Origin: Sphingomonas sp. PP-F2F-A104-K0414 | GTDB lineage: Bacteria > Pseudomonadota > Alphaproteobacteria > Sphingomonadales > Sphingomonadaceae | Direction of reading: 5' to 3' | Length of the DNA stretch: 64,000 bases | Assembly: GCF_004340945.1 (NCBI RefSeq) | Contig: NZ_SLYD01000005.1 | Span: 62,001 to 126,000, forward strand | Shown here: piece by piece, positions 43,649 to 52,086 of the stretch | Layout of the letters: each line of letters starts with the position of its first letter | How positions within the stretch are numbered: the first letter of the stretch is position 1 | Notes under the pieces: generated by a model | What the model was told of the DNA's origin: nothing | What the model saw: only the letters and a program-made list of their open reading frames with translations | Database searches by the model: none | Position numbers and translations under genes: made by a program

Positions 43649-45001
43649 ATGGCAACAACACTCCCCTCCCCGCCGAAGATCGGCATGGTCTCGCTCGGCT
43701 GTCCGAAAAACCTCGTCGACAGCGAGCGGATTCTCACCCAGCTCCGCGGCGACGGCTACCAGATGTCGCCCGACTACGCCGGCGCCGACATCGTCTTGGT
43801 CAACACCTGCGGCTTCCTCGACTCCGCCAAGGAGGAAAGCCTCGAGGCGATCGGCGAGGCCATCGCCGAGAACGGCCGCGTGATCGTCACCGGCTGCATG
43901 GGCAAGGAAGCCGACGCGATCCGCGCGCGCTTCCCGCAGGTCCTCGCGATCACCGGCGCGCACGAATACGAGCAGGTCGTCGGCGCGGTTCATGAAGCCG
44001 CACCGATGCCGCCGTCCGCGTTCCTCAACCTGATCCCCGATGCCGGCCTCAAGCTGACCCCGCGTCACTACAGCTATCTGAAGATTTCGGAGGGCTGCAA
44101 CCACCGCTGCTCGTTCTGCATCATCCCGTCCTTGCGCGGCGACCTCGTCAGCCGCCGCCCCGACGCGATCCTGCGCGAGGCGGAGAAGCTGGTCGAAGCC
44201 GGCACCAAGGAACTGCTGGTCATCAGCCAGGACACCTCGGCGTACGGCGTCGACCTGCGCCACGCCAGCTGGCCGGTGAAGACCGGTGGCCCGATGTCGC
44301 GGAACGAAGCCCGAGACGTCCGCGCGCACATGACCGACCTCTCGCGCGAACTCGGCAAGATCGCGCCGTGGGTCCGCCTCCACTACGTCTACCCGTACCC
44401 GCACGTCGACCACGTCATCCCGCTGATGGCGGAGGGCCTCGTGCTGCCGTATCTCGACATCCCGTTCCAGCACGCCGCGCCGTCGGTGCTGCGCCGCATG
44501 AAGCGTCCCGGCAACGACGCGAAAGTGCTCCAGCGCATCCATAACTGGCGAACGATCGCGCCCGACATCACGATCCGCTCGACCTTCGTCGTCGGCTTCC
44601 CCGGCGAGACCGAGGAAGATTTTCAGTATCTGCTCGACTGGCTCGACGAAGCCCAGCTTGACCGCGTCGGCGCCTTCCGCTTCGAGCCTGTCGAGGGTGC
44701 TGCGGCGAACCTGCTCCCCGACCACGTGCCCGAAGAGCTCAAGGAAGAGCGCTACGCCCGCATCATGGAAAAGACCGCGGCGATCTCCGCGGCCAAGTTG
44801 CAGGCCAAGATCGGTCGCACGCTCGACGTGATCATCGACGCGGTCGACGAAGAAGGCGCCACCGGCCGCTCACAGGCGGACGCGCCGGAGATCGATGGCG
44901 AAGTCTTCCTTCGCGATGCCGGACACCTGACAGTCGGCGACATCGTCCCGGTCACGATCGAGGATGCCGACGATCACGACCTCTACGGCGTTCCCGTCTA
45001 A
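43649..45001 (+). CDS. rimO: Ribosomal protein S12 methylthiotransferase RimO
   Basis: A 450-residue radical-SAM enzyme that adds a methylthio group to Asp88 of ribosomal protein S12. N-terminal UPF0004 domain with auxiliary cluster cysteines Cys18, Cys54 and Cys83; radical-SAM motif CNHRCSFC (Cys150, 154, 157); C-terminal TRAM domain (last 65 residues). The RimO rather than MiaB type is shown by [14 protein letters not shown] at the start. I begin at ATG 43649 (MATTLPSPP); a start five codons upstream is possible. Divergent from anmK. Both cluster sets are complete. Confidence 0.97.
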   Translation: MATTLPSPPKIGMVSLGCPKNLVDSERILTQLRGDGYQMSPDYAGADIVLVNTCGFLDSAKEESLEAIGEAIAENGRVIVTGCMGKEADAIRARFPQVLAITGAHEYEQVVGAVHEAAPMPPSAFLNLIPDAGLKLTPRHYSYLKISEGCNHRCSFCIIPSLRGDLVSRRPDAILREAEKLVEAGTKELLVISQDTSAYGVDLRHASWPVKTGGPMSRNEARDVRAHMTDLSRELGKIAPWVRLHYVYPYPHVDHVIPLMAEGLVLPYLDIPFQHAAPSVLRRMKRPGNDAKVLQRIHNWRTIAPDITIRSTFVVGFPGETEEDFQYLLDWLDEAQLDRVGAFRFEPVEGAAANLLPDHVPEELKEERYARIMEKTAAISAAKLQAKIGRTLDVIIDAVDEEGATGRSQADAPEIDGEVFLRDAGHLTVGDIVPVTIEDADDHDLYGVPV

Positions 45002-45005
45002 TTAG

Positions 45006-45088
45006 CTGTTCCCCCGCGAAAGCGGGGGTCCAGGATCTCGAACGATACCGTTGGTAACCCTGGACTCCCGCGTCCGCGGGAGAACGGC
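45006..45088. repeat. Intergenic palindromic repeat, type GTTCCCCCGCGAAAGCGGGGG
   Basis: Left arm GTTCCCCCGCGAAAGCGGGGG, right arm CCCGCGTCCGCGGGAGAAC, about 40 bases between; matches the family at 17687. It lies between the convergent rimO and small membrane protein genes. Confidence 0.85.
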
Positions 45089-45104
45089 TAAGTTCGCGAG
45101 TCCG

Positions 45105-45251
45105 TCAGACCACGTTGCGCCCGGTGAACAGCTTCACCAAAACGACGATGACCGCGATCACCAGCAGGATGTGGATCAACCCGCCTGCGACATGAAAGGC
45201 GAACCCTGCCAGCCAGAGGATCAGCAGGATGACGGCGATGGTGTACAGCAT
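45105..45251 (-). CDS. lmo0937-type small membrane protein
   Basis: A 48-residue, two-segment membrane peptide starting MLYTIAVILLILWLAGF and ending KLFTGRNVV, which fits the widespread short family named after Listeria lmo0937; the usual length is about 50. Function unknown, but members are often induced by stress. I start at ATG 45251 (AGGGGA about 8 bases before); longer upstream frame sequence is poor. An EcfG-type promoter precedes it, so it should belong to the general stress regulon. Confidence 0.85.
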   Translation of the reverse strand: MLYTIAVILLILWLAGFAFHVAGGLIHILLVIAVIVVLVKLFTGRNVV

Positions 45252-45294
45252 GAGTGTGTCCCCTAAGGCGTAAAAGGCTCCCGGCGCCGCGATG

Positions 45295-45321
45295 AAACGT
45301 GCGTTTATCACGCCCTGTTCC
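45295..45321 (-). promoter_or_regulatory. EcfG (general stress sigma factor) promoter
   Basis: On the minus strand: GGAAC (45321-45317), 17 bases, CGTTT (45299-45295). This matches the consensus GGAAC-N16/17-CGTT of EcfG-dependent promoters in alphaproteobacteria. The expected start of transcription is some 35-40 bases before the ATG of the small membrane protein at 45251. Confidence 0.75.
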
Positions 45322-45414
45322 GTCAACATTTCTGTCACATCCTAACCCGTTCAACCGCCACGGAATAAAAATCACGGCGTTGCGCGCGCACGCCGGTTCT
45401 GCTTCGTTGCGCGC

Positions 45415-46806
45415 ATGATCCTTCGCCTCCTCGCCGCCGCCGCGCTGCTCCCGGCCCCCGCCATCGCGCAATCGCTCACCCCCGCCGAAACCGCGCAGAT
45501 CGACACGCTGGTCACCGGCGCGCTCGGCGATACCGGCGTGCCCTCAGCCTCGATCGCGGTGGTGCGCGGCGGCCGGATCGTGTTCGCGAAGGCGTACGGC
45601 AAACCGTCCGAGGCGATCGCCGTCGCGGACCCCAAGCTCCCCTACCAGATCGCCTCGATCTCCAAGCAGTTCACCGCCGCCGCGATCTTGCTGCTCGAAG
45701 ACGAAGGCAAGCTCAGCCTCGACGACACTGTCGCCAAATACATCCCCGGCATCACCGGCGGCGACCGCATCACGATCCGCCAGCTGCTCAGCCACACCTC
45801 CGGCCTGCAGGATTACTGGCCGCAGGACTACAGCTTCGCGGCGATGGCCAAGCCCGTCACGCCGCAGCAGATCGTCGATCGCTGGGCCAAGAAGCCACTC
45901 GATTTCCAGCCCGGCACGCAGTGGCAATATTCGAACACGGGCTACGTCGTCGCCGGGCTCATTGTGGAGAAGGTCGCGCATCAACCGCTGCTCGCCTTCC
46001 TCCAGCAGCGCATCTTCAAGCCACTCGACATCCGCGCGCTCGACCAGGACAAGGCGATCGGCAAGGCCTTCCCGCAAGGCTATGGCCGCTTCGCGCTTGG
46101 CCCGGTCCGCCCCGAGACACCCAGCGCGGACGGCTGGCTCTACGCCGCCGGTGAGCTCTCGATGAGCGCAGAAGACCTCGCCAAATGGGACGTCGCGCGC
46201 CTCAACCGCACCACGCTTCCCGCCGACGACTGGGCCGCGCAGGAAACGCCGGTGAAACTCGCCGACGGATCGAGCAACGGCTACGGCCTCGGCGTCTTCA
46301 CCGGCAGCACGAACGGCCGCCGCTATGTCGAGCACAGCGGCGAAGCGGTCGGCTTCCTGTCCGAGAACACCGTCTATCCCGATGACAAGGCGGCGATCGT
46401 CGTCCTCACCAACAGCTGGTTCAGCGACGCAACAAGCCGCATCGCCGCGGGCGTCGCCAAGATCGTCTTGCCCACTGCCCCCGCCAATGCGGAAGACACC
46501 GCCGCCCTCTCCAGAGCTCACACCGTCTACGACCAGCTCCGCACCGGCACGCTCGACCGCAAAGGCCTGACCGAAGACGCGAACTACTACTTCAAGCCGG
46601 TCGCGCTCGCGGATTACAAGACGAGTCTGAGCGCGCTCGGCGAGCCCACCGCGTTCGCACAAACCGGCAAGACGCGCTTGCGCGGCGGCTTCGTCAACCG
46701 CACCTACCGCATCACCTATCCCGACCGCACGCTCTCGCTCAGCACCTATGCCGAGCCCGGCGCGAACGGCCGATACGAACAACTCCTGGTGGCGCCCGCA
46801 CAATGA
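45415..46806 (+). CDS. Exported serine hydrolase of the beta-lactamase/D-Ala-D-Ala carboxypeptidase fold
   Basis: A 463-residue class C beta-lactamase-like protein. Signal peptide residues 1-19 (APAIAQ). Active-site motifs: SxxK is S81-I-S-K84, YSN is Tyr172-Ser173-Asn174, and an HSG triad substitutes for KTG near residue 305 (VEHSGEAVG). The last 130 residues form an extra domain. HSG is usual for esterase/peptidase members rather than true lactamases, so it probably acts as D-aminopeptidase or esterase in the periplasm. Its stop overlaps the start of the M17 aminopeptidase (ATGA). Confidence 0.92.
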   Translation: MILRLLAAAALLPAPAIAQSLTPAETAQIDTLVTGALGDTGVPSASIAVVRGGRIVFAKAYGKPSEAIAVADPKLPYQIASISKQFTAAAILLLEDEGKLSLDDTVAKYIPGITGGDRITIRQLLSHTSGLQDYWPQDYSFAAMAKPVTPQQIVDRWAKKPLDFQPGTQWQYSNTGYVVAGLIVEKVAHQPLLAFLQQRIFKPLDIRALDQDKAIGKAFPQGYGRFALGPVRPETPSADGWLYAAGELSMSAEDLAKWDVARLNRTTLPADDWAAQETPVKLADGSSNGYGLGVFTGSTNGRRYVEHSGEAVGFLSENTVYPDDKAAIVVLTNSWFSDATSRIAAGVAKIVLPTAPANAEDTAALSRAHTVYDQLRTGTLDRKGLTEDANYYFKPVALADYKTSLSALGEPTAFAQTGKTRLRGGFVNRTYRITYPDRTLSLSTYAEPGANGRYEQLLVAPAQ

Positions 46807-48185
46807 CCGACTTCGCTTCGATGCTCCAACCCGACCGCGGCCAGCCCGCGCGGACGATCCACGTCGTTCACCCCGATGCGTATGAAGGCTGGCTCGCCAA
46901 GCAGTCGCAGCGCATCCGTACGACCGTCGCCGCGCACCGTCTGACCGGCAAGCCCGGCGACCGCGCGGTCCTGCCCGGCGAGACCGCGGACGACTGGTCG
47001 ATGCTGCTGGTCTGCAACGAGGCGGTGACCTCGCCGTGGCGGATCGCCTCGCTCGGCGCGTCGCTGCCCGCGGGCACGTATCGCCTTGCAGAGGGGCCGG
47101 TCGGCGCGGCCGGGCTCGGCTGGATGCTCGCCCAGCACCAATTTACGCGGTACGTGAAGCCCGACCCGACCGGCCCTCGCGTGCTCCTGACCACCGACGC
47201 CGCGCACATTGACGAGACGGTCCGCCTCGCCGAAGCCACCGCACTCGTCCGCGATCTCGTCAACACCGGCGCGTCCGACATGGGCCCCGCCGATCTCGAA
47301 GCCGCCGCCGAGACGCTCGCCAAACGCCACGGCGCGACCGTCACGACCACGCGCGGCGATGCGCTCGCGACCGGCTACCCGATGATCCACGCGGTCGGGC
47401 AGGCGGCGAGCAAGGACCGCGCGCCGCGCCTGATCGAACTCGAATGGGGCGATCCCTCGCATTCCCGCGTCGCGCTGGTCGGCAAGGGCGTCACCTTCGA
47501 TACCGGCGGGCTCGACATCAAGCCGTCCGCCGGCATGCGGCTGATGAAGAAGGACATGGGCGGTGCAGCGCACGCGCTGGCGCTCGCCAGCCTCGTGATG
47601 GCCGCCAAACTCCCGGTCCGCCTCCATTTGCTGATCCCCGCGGTCGAGAACTCGATCGCCGGCAACGCCTTCCGCCCCGGGGACGTGCTCGCGACGCGGA
47701 AAGGCCTGACCGTCGAAAACACCAACACTGACGCCGAAGGCCGCCTCGTCCTCGGCGACGCACTGACCAAGGCGGGCGAGAGCAACCCGGAGCTGATCCT
47801 TGACTTCGCCACTCTGACCGGCGCAGCGCGCGTCGCGCTCGGTCCGGATCTGCCGCCGCTCTTCACCGACGACGAATCGCTCGCCTCGGACCTGCTCGAG
47901 GCGGGAATAGCGGAAAATGATCAGATGTGGCGCCTGCCGCTTTGGAACGCCTATGACGAGATGCTGAAGTCCGACGTCGCGGACATGGTCAACGCGCCCG
48001 ACGGCGGCTTTGCCGGCGCGGTCACCGCAGCGCTGTTCCTCCGCCGGTTCGTCCCGAACGGGACTGCTTGGGCGCATCTGGACGTGTTCGCATGGCGACC
48101 CTCGGCGAAACCGGGCCGACCAAAGGGTGGCGAGGCCTACGCCCTACGCGCCGCGTTTGCGATGTTGGCGAAGCGTTACAGTTGA
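46803..48185 (+). CDS. Leucyl aminopeptidase family protein (M17)
   Basis: A 460-residue cytosol aminopeptidase. The C-terminal catalytic domain has GKGVTFDTGGLDIKPSAGM (metal and catalytic Lys), KKDMGGAAHALALA, and the signature NTDAEGRLVLGDAL with the catalytic Arg. It needs two divalent metals and works as a hexamer in the cytoplasm, trimming N-terminal residues of peptides. The first 170 residues are a diverged N-terminal domain shorter than that of PepA, so no DNA-binding role is implied. Translation is coupled to the serine hydrolase upstream by an ATGA overlap. Confidence 0.94.
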   Translation: MTDFASMLQPDRGQPARTIHVVHPDAYEGWLAKQSQRIRTTVAAHRLTGKPGDRAVLPGETADDWSMLLVCNEAVTSPWRIASLGASLPAGTYRLAEGPVGAAGLGWMLAQHQFTRYVKPDPTGPRVLLTTDAAHIDETVRLAEATALVRDLVNTGASDMGPADLEAAAETLAKRHGATVTTTRGDALATGYPMIHAVGQAASKDRAPRLIELEWGDPSHSRVALVGKGVTFDTGGLDIKPSAGMRLMKKDMGGAAHALALASLVMAAKLPVRLHLLIPAVENSIAGNAFRPGDVLATRKGLTVENTNTDAEGRLVLGDALTKAGESNPELILDFATLTGAARVALGPDLPPLFTDDESLASDLLEAGIAENDQMWRLPLWNAYDEMLKSDVADMVNAPDGGFAGAVTAALFLRRFVPNGTAWAHLDVFAWRPSAKPGRPKGGEAYALRAAFAMLAKRYS

Positions 48186-48187
48186 CC

Positions 48188-48266
48188 CGTTCCCCGGCGG
48201 AGGCGGGGGTCCAGGGTTACGAGAGTTACCTTAGGATCCTGGGCCCCCGCCTCCGCGGGGGAACGA
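48188..48266. repeat. Intergenic palindromic repeat, type GTTCCCCGGCGGAGGCGGGGG
   Basis: Left arm GTTCCCCGGCGGAGGCGGGGG and right arm CCCCCGCCTCCGCGGGGGAAC. Same family as 17687 and 21291; follows the M17 stop by a few bases. Confidence 0.85.
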
Positions 48267-48301
48267 AGAGGCCGCAAAGCAACAAGGCCGTCTTTAAGCC
48301 A

Positions 48302-48396
48302 GTCACCCCGGACTTGTTCCGGGGGCCACCGTCCCGCAAGGTCTCAATCCGCTGATGTGCGGCACCGTGGATGTCGGAACGAGCCCTGCATGACGG
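48302..48396. repeat. Intergenic palindromic repeat, type CCCCGGACTTGTTCCGGGG
   Basis: GTCACCCCGGACTTGTTCCG at the left and a GTCGGAACGAGCCCTGCATGAC unit at the right. Second copy of the family at 10148-10249. It separates convergent genes. Confidence 0.85.
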
Positions 48397-48405
48397 AAGG
48401 CGATG

Positions 48406-49104
48406 TCACCCCGTCGCGAACTGCCCGAACGGCAGCAATTTGTCCGCCAAAGCCTTCGTCGCATTCGCATCGCCAGCCCGCAGCGGCACCAACACCGCCA
48501 GCGCCGCTTTCCGCACATACCCGTCGATCACACTCGGCGTCGGCGCCTTGCTCGCGGTCTCGACCAAAGCCCGTCCCCGAGCATCGTTCGGATCCAGCTC
48601 CAGCCGCAACAACCCCGCCAGCCCGGCGAACATCGCACGGTTGCCGCCCAACGCCACCGACTTGTCGAGCGCCTCCAATCCGGTCGCCTTCTGCGCCCCC
48701 GCCACCGCACGCCCGACGAACCGCCCGAGCTTCGCGATCACCCCGACATGCCACGCGCCCAGCGCCGCCTGCGCCTCGGCATTGCGCGGATAGCGCGTCA
48801 CCAGCGCCTCATATTGTTTCCGTGCGGCGATCGCCTGCCCGCGATTGCCGAGCAGTTTCGCGCGATAGCCGTTCGCCATCGCCTGGATGATCGCCGCCTC
48901 CGGATCGTTCGGCGACCGGCTCAGCGCCTGCCCCGCCGCCGCCGCCGCCTTGTCGATCCGCGCCAACGCCACATTCCGATCGCGATCGACGAACCCGGCC
49001 TGAGTCAGCAGTTCGCGCGGAGTCTCCGCCCGAGCGGGGATCGCAGTGACAATCGCACAGACTGCAATCGAGGCGCTCATGCACCCGGGAATCCACCTGG
49101 CCAT
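48406..49104 (-). CDS. Exported TPR-like protein, unknown function
   Basis: A 232-residue protein with a signal peptide (residues 1-26, VTAIPARAE) and helical repeats of tetratricopeptide type (ARIDKAAAAAGQALSRSPND, KQYEALVTRYPRNAEAQAAL). TPR folds hold protein partners together, here in the periplasm. No catalytic motif is visible. It stands alone between repeats and the tpiA gene, all on the minus strand; about 130 bases lie between the two genes, so they may share a transcript or not. I do not recognise a named member. Confidence 0.8.
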   Translation of the reverse strand: MARWIPGCMSASIAVCAIVTAIPARAETPRELLTQAGFVDRDRNVALARIDKAAAAAGQALSRSPNDPEAAIIQAMANGYRAKLLGNRGQAIAARKQYEALVTRYPRNAEAQAALGAWHVGVIAKLGRFVGRAVAGAQKATGLEALDKSVALGGNRAMFAGLAGLLRLELDPNDARGRALVETASKAPTPSVIDGYVRKAALAVLVPLRAGDANATKALADKLLPFGQFATG

Positions 49105-49231
49105 ATCAACCCTCGCACCAAAGCAGCGTCACGCCGATCAGCGATCCGCCCTCCGAATCGCCAATTAATCATAAGACGCTAGGGTTTATCGGGACTTAAC
49201 GACTTTCAACGCAAGCCATCGCCGCCCGCGA

Positions 49232-49975
49232 CTATAAGGAGGCCGCTGCCTCGATGATCGGCACGAACTTGTCTGCCGTCAGGCTCGCCCCGCCGACCAG
49301 CGCCCCGTCGACGTTCGGCGTGTCGAGAATCGACGCCGCATTGGCCCCCGTCACCGAGCCGCCATACAGGATCCGCACCCCCGCCGCCGCATCGCCAATC
49401 AGCATCCGCAATTTCGCCCGTGCAATCGCATGGATCGCCGCGATCTCTTCCAACGTAGGCGTCCGCCCCGTACCGATCGCCCAGCGCGGCTCATAGGCCA
49501 GCGTAAACCAGCTGCCGTCGGCATTGTCGGGCACCGATTTCTCGATCTGCGCCTGCACCACGCGCTCGGCGCGATCCGCGTCGCGCTCCGCCTCGGTCTC
49601 GCCGCAACACAGGATGACGTGCAGCCCCTGCCGTCGCGCCGCCGCCGCCTTTGCCCATGCATCGTGGCTGGTCTCATGCTGATCTGCGCGCCGCTCCGAA
49701 TGCCCGACGATCGTGAACGACGCGCCGACCTCCTTGACCATGCCCGCCGACACGCACCCGGTATGCGGGCCGCTATCCGCCTCGTGGACGTCCTCCGCAC
49801 CGATCGCGAGGCTCGGCACGCGCTCAGAAGCCGCGGCGATCAACGTGAATGGCACCGCGATCGATACGTCGATCCCCGGCGCGGCACTCGCTGCCGCAGC
49901 GATCGCGTCGAGTTCGACGAGCATCGCCCGCGACCCGTTCATCTTCCAGTTTCCGGCTACAAGCTTACGCCGCAT
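49232..49975 (-). CDS. tpiA: Triose-phosphate isomerase
   Basis: A 247-residue TIM-barrel enzyme interconverting dihydroxyacetone phosphate and glyceraldehyde 3-phosphate. Catalytic residues visible: Lys11 (AGNWKMN), His92 (IVGHSERR) and Glu162 (AYEPRWAIGTG), with the phosphate-binding YGGSVTGANA near the end. The frame stays open far upstream (to 51610), but that part is antisense to ppiD and is not coding. ATG 49975 is chosen because GGGAG lies 6 bases before it. Divergent from ppiD over about 150 bases. Confidence 0.97.
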   Translation of the reverse strand: MRRKLVAGNWKMNGSRAMLVELDAIAAAASAAPGIDVSIAVPFTLIAAASERVPSLAIGAEDVHEADSGPHTGCVSAGMVKEVGASFTIVGHSERRADQHETSHDAWAKAAAARRQGLHVILCCGETEAERDADRAERVVQAQIEKSVPDNADGSWFTLAYEPRWAIGTGRTPTLEEIAAIHAIARAKLRMLIGDAAAGVRILYGGSVTGANAASILDTPNVDGALVGGASLTADKFVPIIEAAASL

Positions 49976-50125
49976 CGTCATCTCCCAGATATTTTGCCCA
50001 GCGATAGCGCCACACCCGCACCACACAACCCCGCACGACCTGATCACCGCGTGACGCGCCCGACTTGAAGAGCCGCCCGCGCGCCCGTAAAGCAACCCTG
50101 TTCTATCCCTGTCGATCGGCTGTCC

Positions 50126-52081
50126 ATGCTCGCTTTCTTCCGCCGTCTTACCCACTCCAGGGTCGGCGTGATCATCACCTTCCTCGTGCTCGGCGTGATC
50201 GCGCTCGCGTTCGCCGCGGGTGACGTGACCGGCCTGAGTTCGATGACGGGCGGCGCCGGGATCACCGGCGGCGACGTCGCCAAGGTCGGCAAGGCCGAGG
50301 TCACCGCGAACGAAGTCAAGACGCAGGCGCAGACGCAGCTGGAGGGGTTCCGCCAGGAACAGCCGACACTCGACATGGCGACGTTCGTCAACCAGGGCGG
50401 GCTCGACGGCACGCTCGACCGGATCATCTCCAGCATGGCGCTCGAGCAGTTCGGCCGTGCGCAGGGCATGGTCGTCAGCAAGCGCGCCGTCGACGGCCAG
50501 ATCGCCAGCATCCCGGCGTTGCAGGGCCCGACCGGCAAGTTCGACGAGAATCTCTACCGTCAGGTGCTCGCCCAGCGGAAGCTGACCGACGCGCAGATCC
50601 GCACCGACATCGTTCGTGATACGTTCGCGCAGCAATTGACGATCCCCAGCACCGGTGCGACGCAGGTGTCGAGCCAGCTCGCGCTTCCCTACGCTTCGCT
50701 GCTGCTCGAAAAGCGCACAGGCACGATCGGCTTTATCCCCGCCGCAATCGTCCCCGCCGGCCCGGCGCCGAGCGACGCCGACCTTAACACTTTCTACAAG
50801 CGCAACATCGCACGCTACACCGTCGCTGAGCGCCGGATCGTCCGCTACGCGATCGTCTCGCCCGATCGGGTCAAGGCGCAGGCCGTCCCGACCGACGCCG
50901 AGATCGCCAAGGCCTATCAGCAGGACCGCGCACGCTACGCCGCGACCGAGAAGCGCACGATCACGCAGGTCGTCGTCGCCGATCAGGCCGGCGCGACCGC
51001 GCTCGCCGCCAAGGTGAAGGCCGGTACCAGCCTCGCCGACGCCGCGCGCGCTGCCGGTCTCGAAGCGTCCACGCAGACGGGCGTCGAGAAGGCCGCCTAT
51101 GCCAACACCGCGTCCGCACAGGTCGCTGATGCCGTGTTCGCCGCCGCGAATGGCGCCGTGATCGGCCCGGTCCGCACGCAGCTCGGCTGGACCGTCGCCA
51201 AGGTCGACAAGATCGAGAACGTCGCCGGTCGCTCGCTCGACCAGGTCCGCGGTGAGATCGCCGCTGCACTCGGCATCCAGAAGGCGGCGGCCGCACTGTC
51301 CGACGTCCACGACAAGATCGACGACTCGCTCTCGAAGAACGCGACCTTCGACGAAGTGATCGCCGACCAGAAGCTCGCGGCCGTCACCACGCCGGCGCTG
51401 ATCGCGAGCGGCGTCAATCCGGATGACGCGGCCAGCAAGCCCGATCCCGCGATCGCGCCGCTCGTGGCCGCCGCATTCCAGGCGACTGAAGGCGATGGCC
51501 CGCAGCTCGTCCAGCTCGGCACCGATGGCGGGTTCGCCGTCGTCGCGCTCGGCCGCGTCGTCCCCGCGACGCCGCGCCCGCTGGCACAGGTTCGCGCCGC
51601 CGTGCTGCAAGACGTGACCGCCGATCGTTCGCGTCAGGCTGCGCGGAAAGTCGCCGCCGACGTGCTCGCACGGATCAACAAGGGCATGCCGATCCAGCAG
51701 TCGCTTTCGCAGACCGGTTTGAAGCTGCCCGCCGCGCGTCCGCTGACCGCCTCGCGTGCGCAGATCGCCGCCGATCCGCGCGGTGCGCCGCCCGCGCTCG
51801 CGCTGATGTTCAGCATGGCGCCGAACACCGCCAAGACGCTCGCCGCGCCCGACGACAGCGGTTGGTTCATCATCAAGCTCGACAGCATCGCCAGTGGCAA
51901 TGCGGCGGGCAACGACGCCGCGATCAAGGCCGCGCGCGCCAATATCGGCCGCTCGGTCGGTCGCGAATATGTCGAGCAGTTCGCCAAGGCGGTCCGCGCC
52001 GATGTCGGCGTGAAGACCAACGCGGCATCGCTCGCCCGCGTCCGCGCCGACCTGCTCGGCAACGGCGCCACCGGGAACTGA
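50126..52081 (+). CDS. Periplasmic peptidyl-prolyl isomerase, PpiD-like (SurA N-domain)
   Basis: A 651-residue inner-membrane-anchored chaperone. A single N-terminal membrane segment (about residues 13-32, VGVIITFLVLGVIALAFAAG) follows a basic start; then a SurA-N-like chaperone domain and a parvulin-like region (about 270-370, KRTITQVVVADQ). PpiD-type proteins sit at the Sec translocon exit and help fold outer-membrane proteins. Length is like E. coli PpiD (623). The stop is 5 bases before trpE, so the two are co-transcribed, an order common in alphaproteobacteria. Confidence 0.93.
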   Translation: MLAFFRRLTHSRVGVIITFLVLGVIALAFAAGDVTGLSSMTGGAGITGGDVAKVGKAEVTANEVKTQAQTQLEGFRQEQPTLDMATFVNQGGLDGTLDRIISSMALEQFGRAQGMVVSKRAVDGQIASIPALQGPTGKFDENLYRQVLAQRKLTDAQIRTDIVRDTFAQQLTIPSTGATQVSSQLALPYASLLLEKRTGTIGFIPAAIVPAGPAPSDADLNTFYKRNIARYTVAERRIVRYAIVSPDRVKAQAVPTDAEIAKAYQQDRARYAATEKRTITQVVVADQAGATALAAKVKAGTSLADAARAAGLEASTQTGVEKAAYANTASAQVADAVFAAANGAVIGPVRTQLGWTVAKVDKIENVAGRSLDQVRGEIAAALGIQKAAAALSDVHDKIDDSLSKNATFDEVIADQKLAAVTTPALIASGVNPDDAASKPDPAIAPLVAAAFQATEGDGPQLVQLGTDGGFAVVALGRVVPATPRPLAQVRAAVLQDVTADRSRQAARKVAADVLARINKGMPIQQSLSQTGLKLPAARPLTASRAQIAADPRGAPPALALMFSMAPNTAKTLAAPDDSGWFIIKLDSIASGNAAGNDAAIKAARANIGRSVGREYVEQFAKAVRADVGVKTNAASLARVRADLLGNGATGN

Positions 52082-52086
52082 TCGCC

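Noticed and set aside
49976..51610. N-terminal extension of tpiA by over 500 codons
   Set aside because: The extension is antisense to ppiD; tpiA begins properly at 49975 with a good ribosome site.
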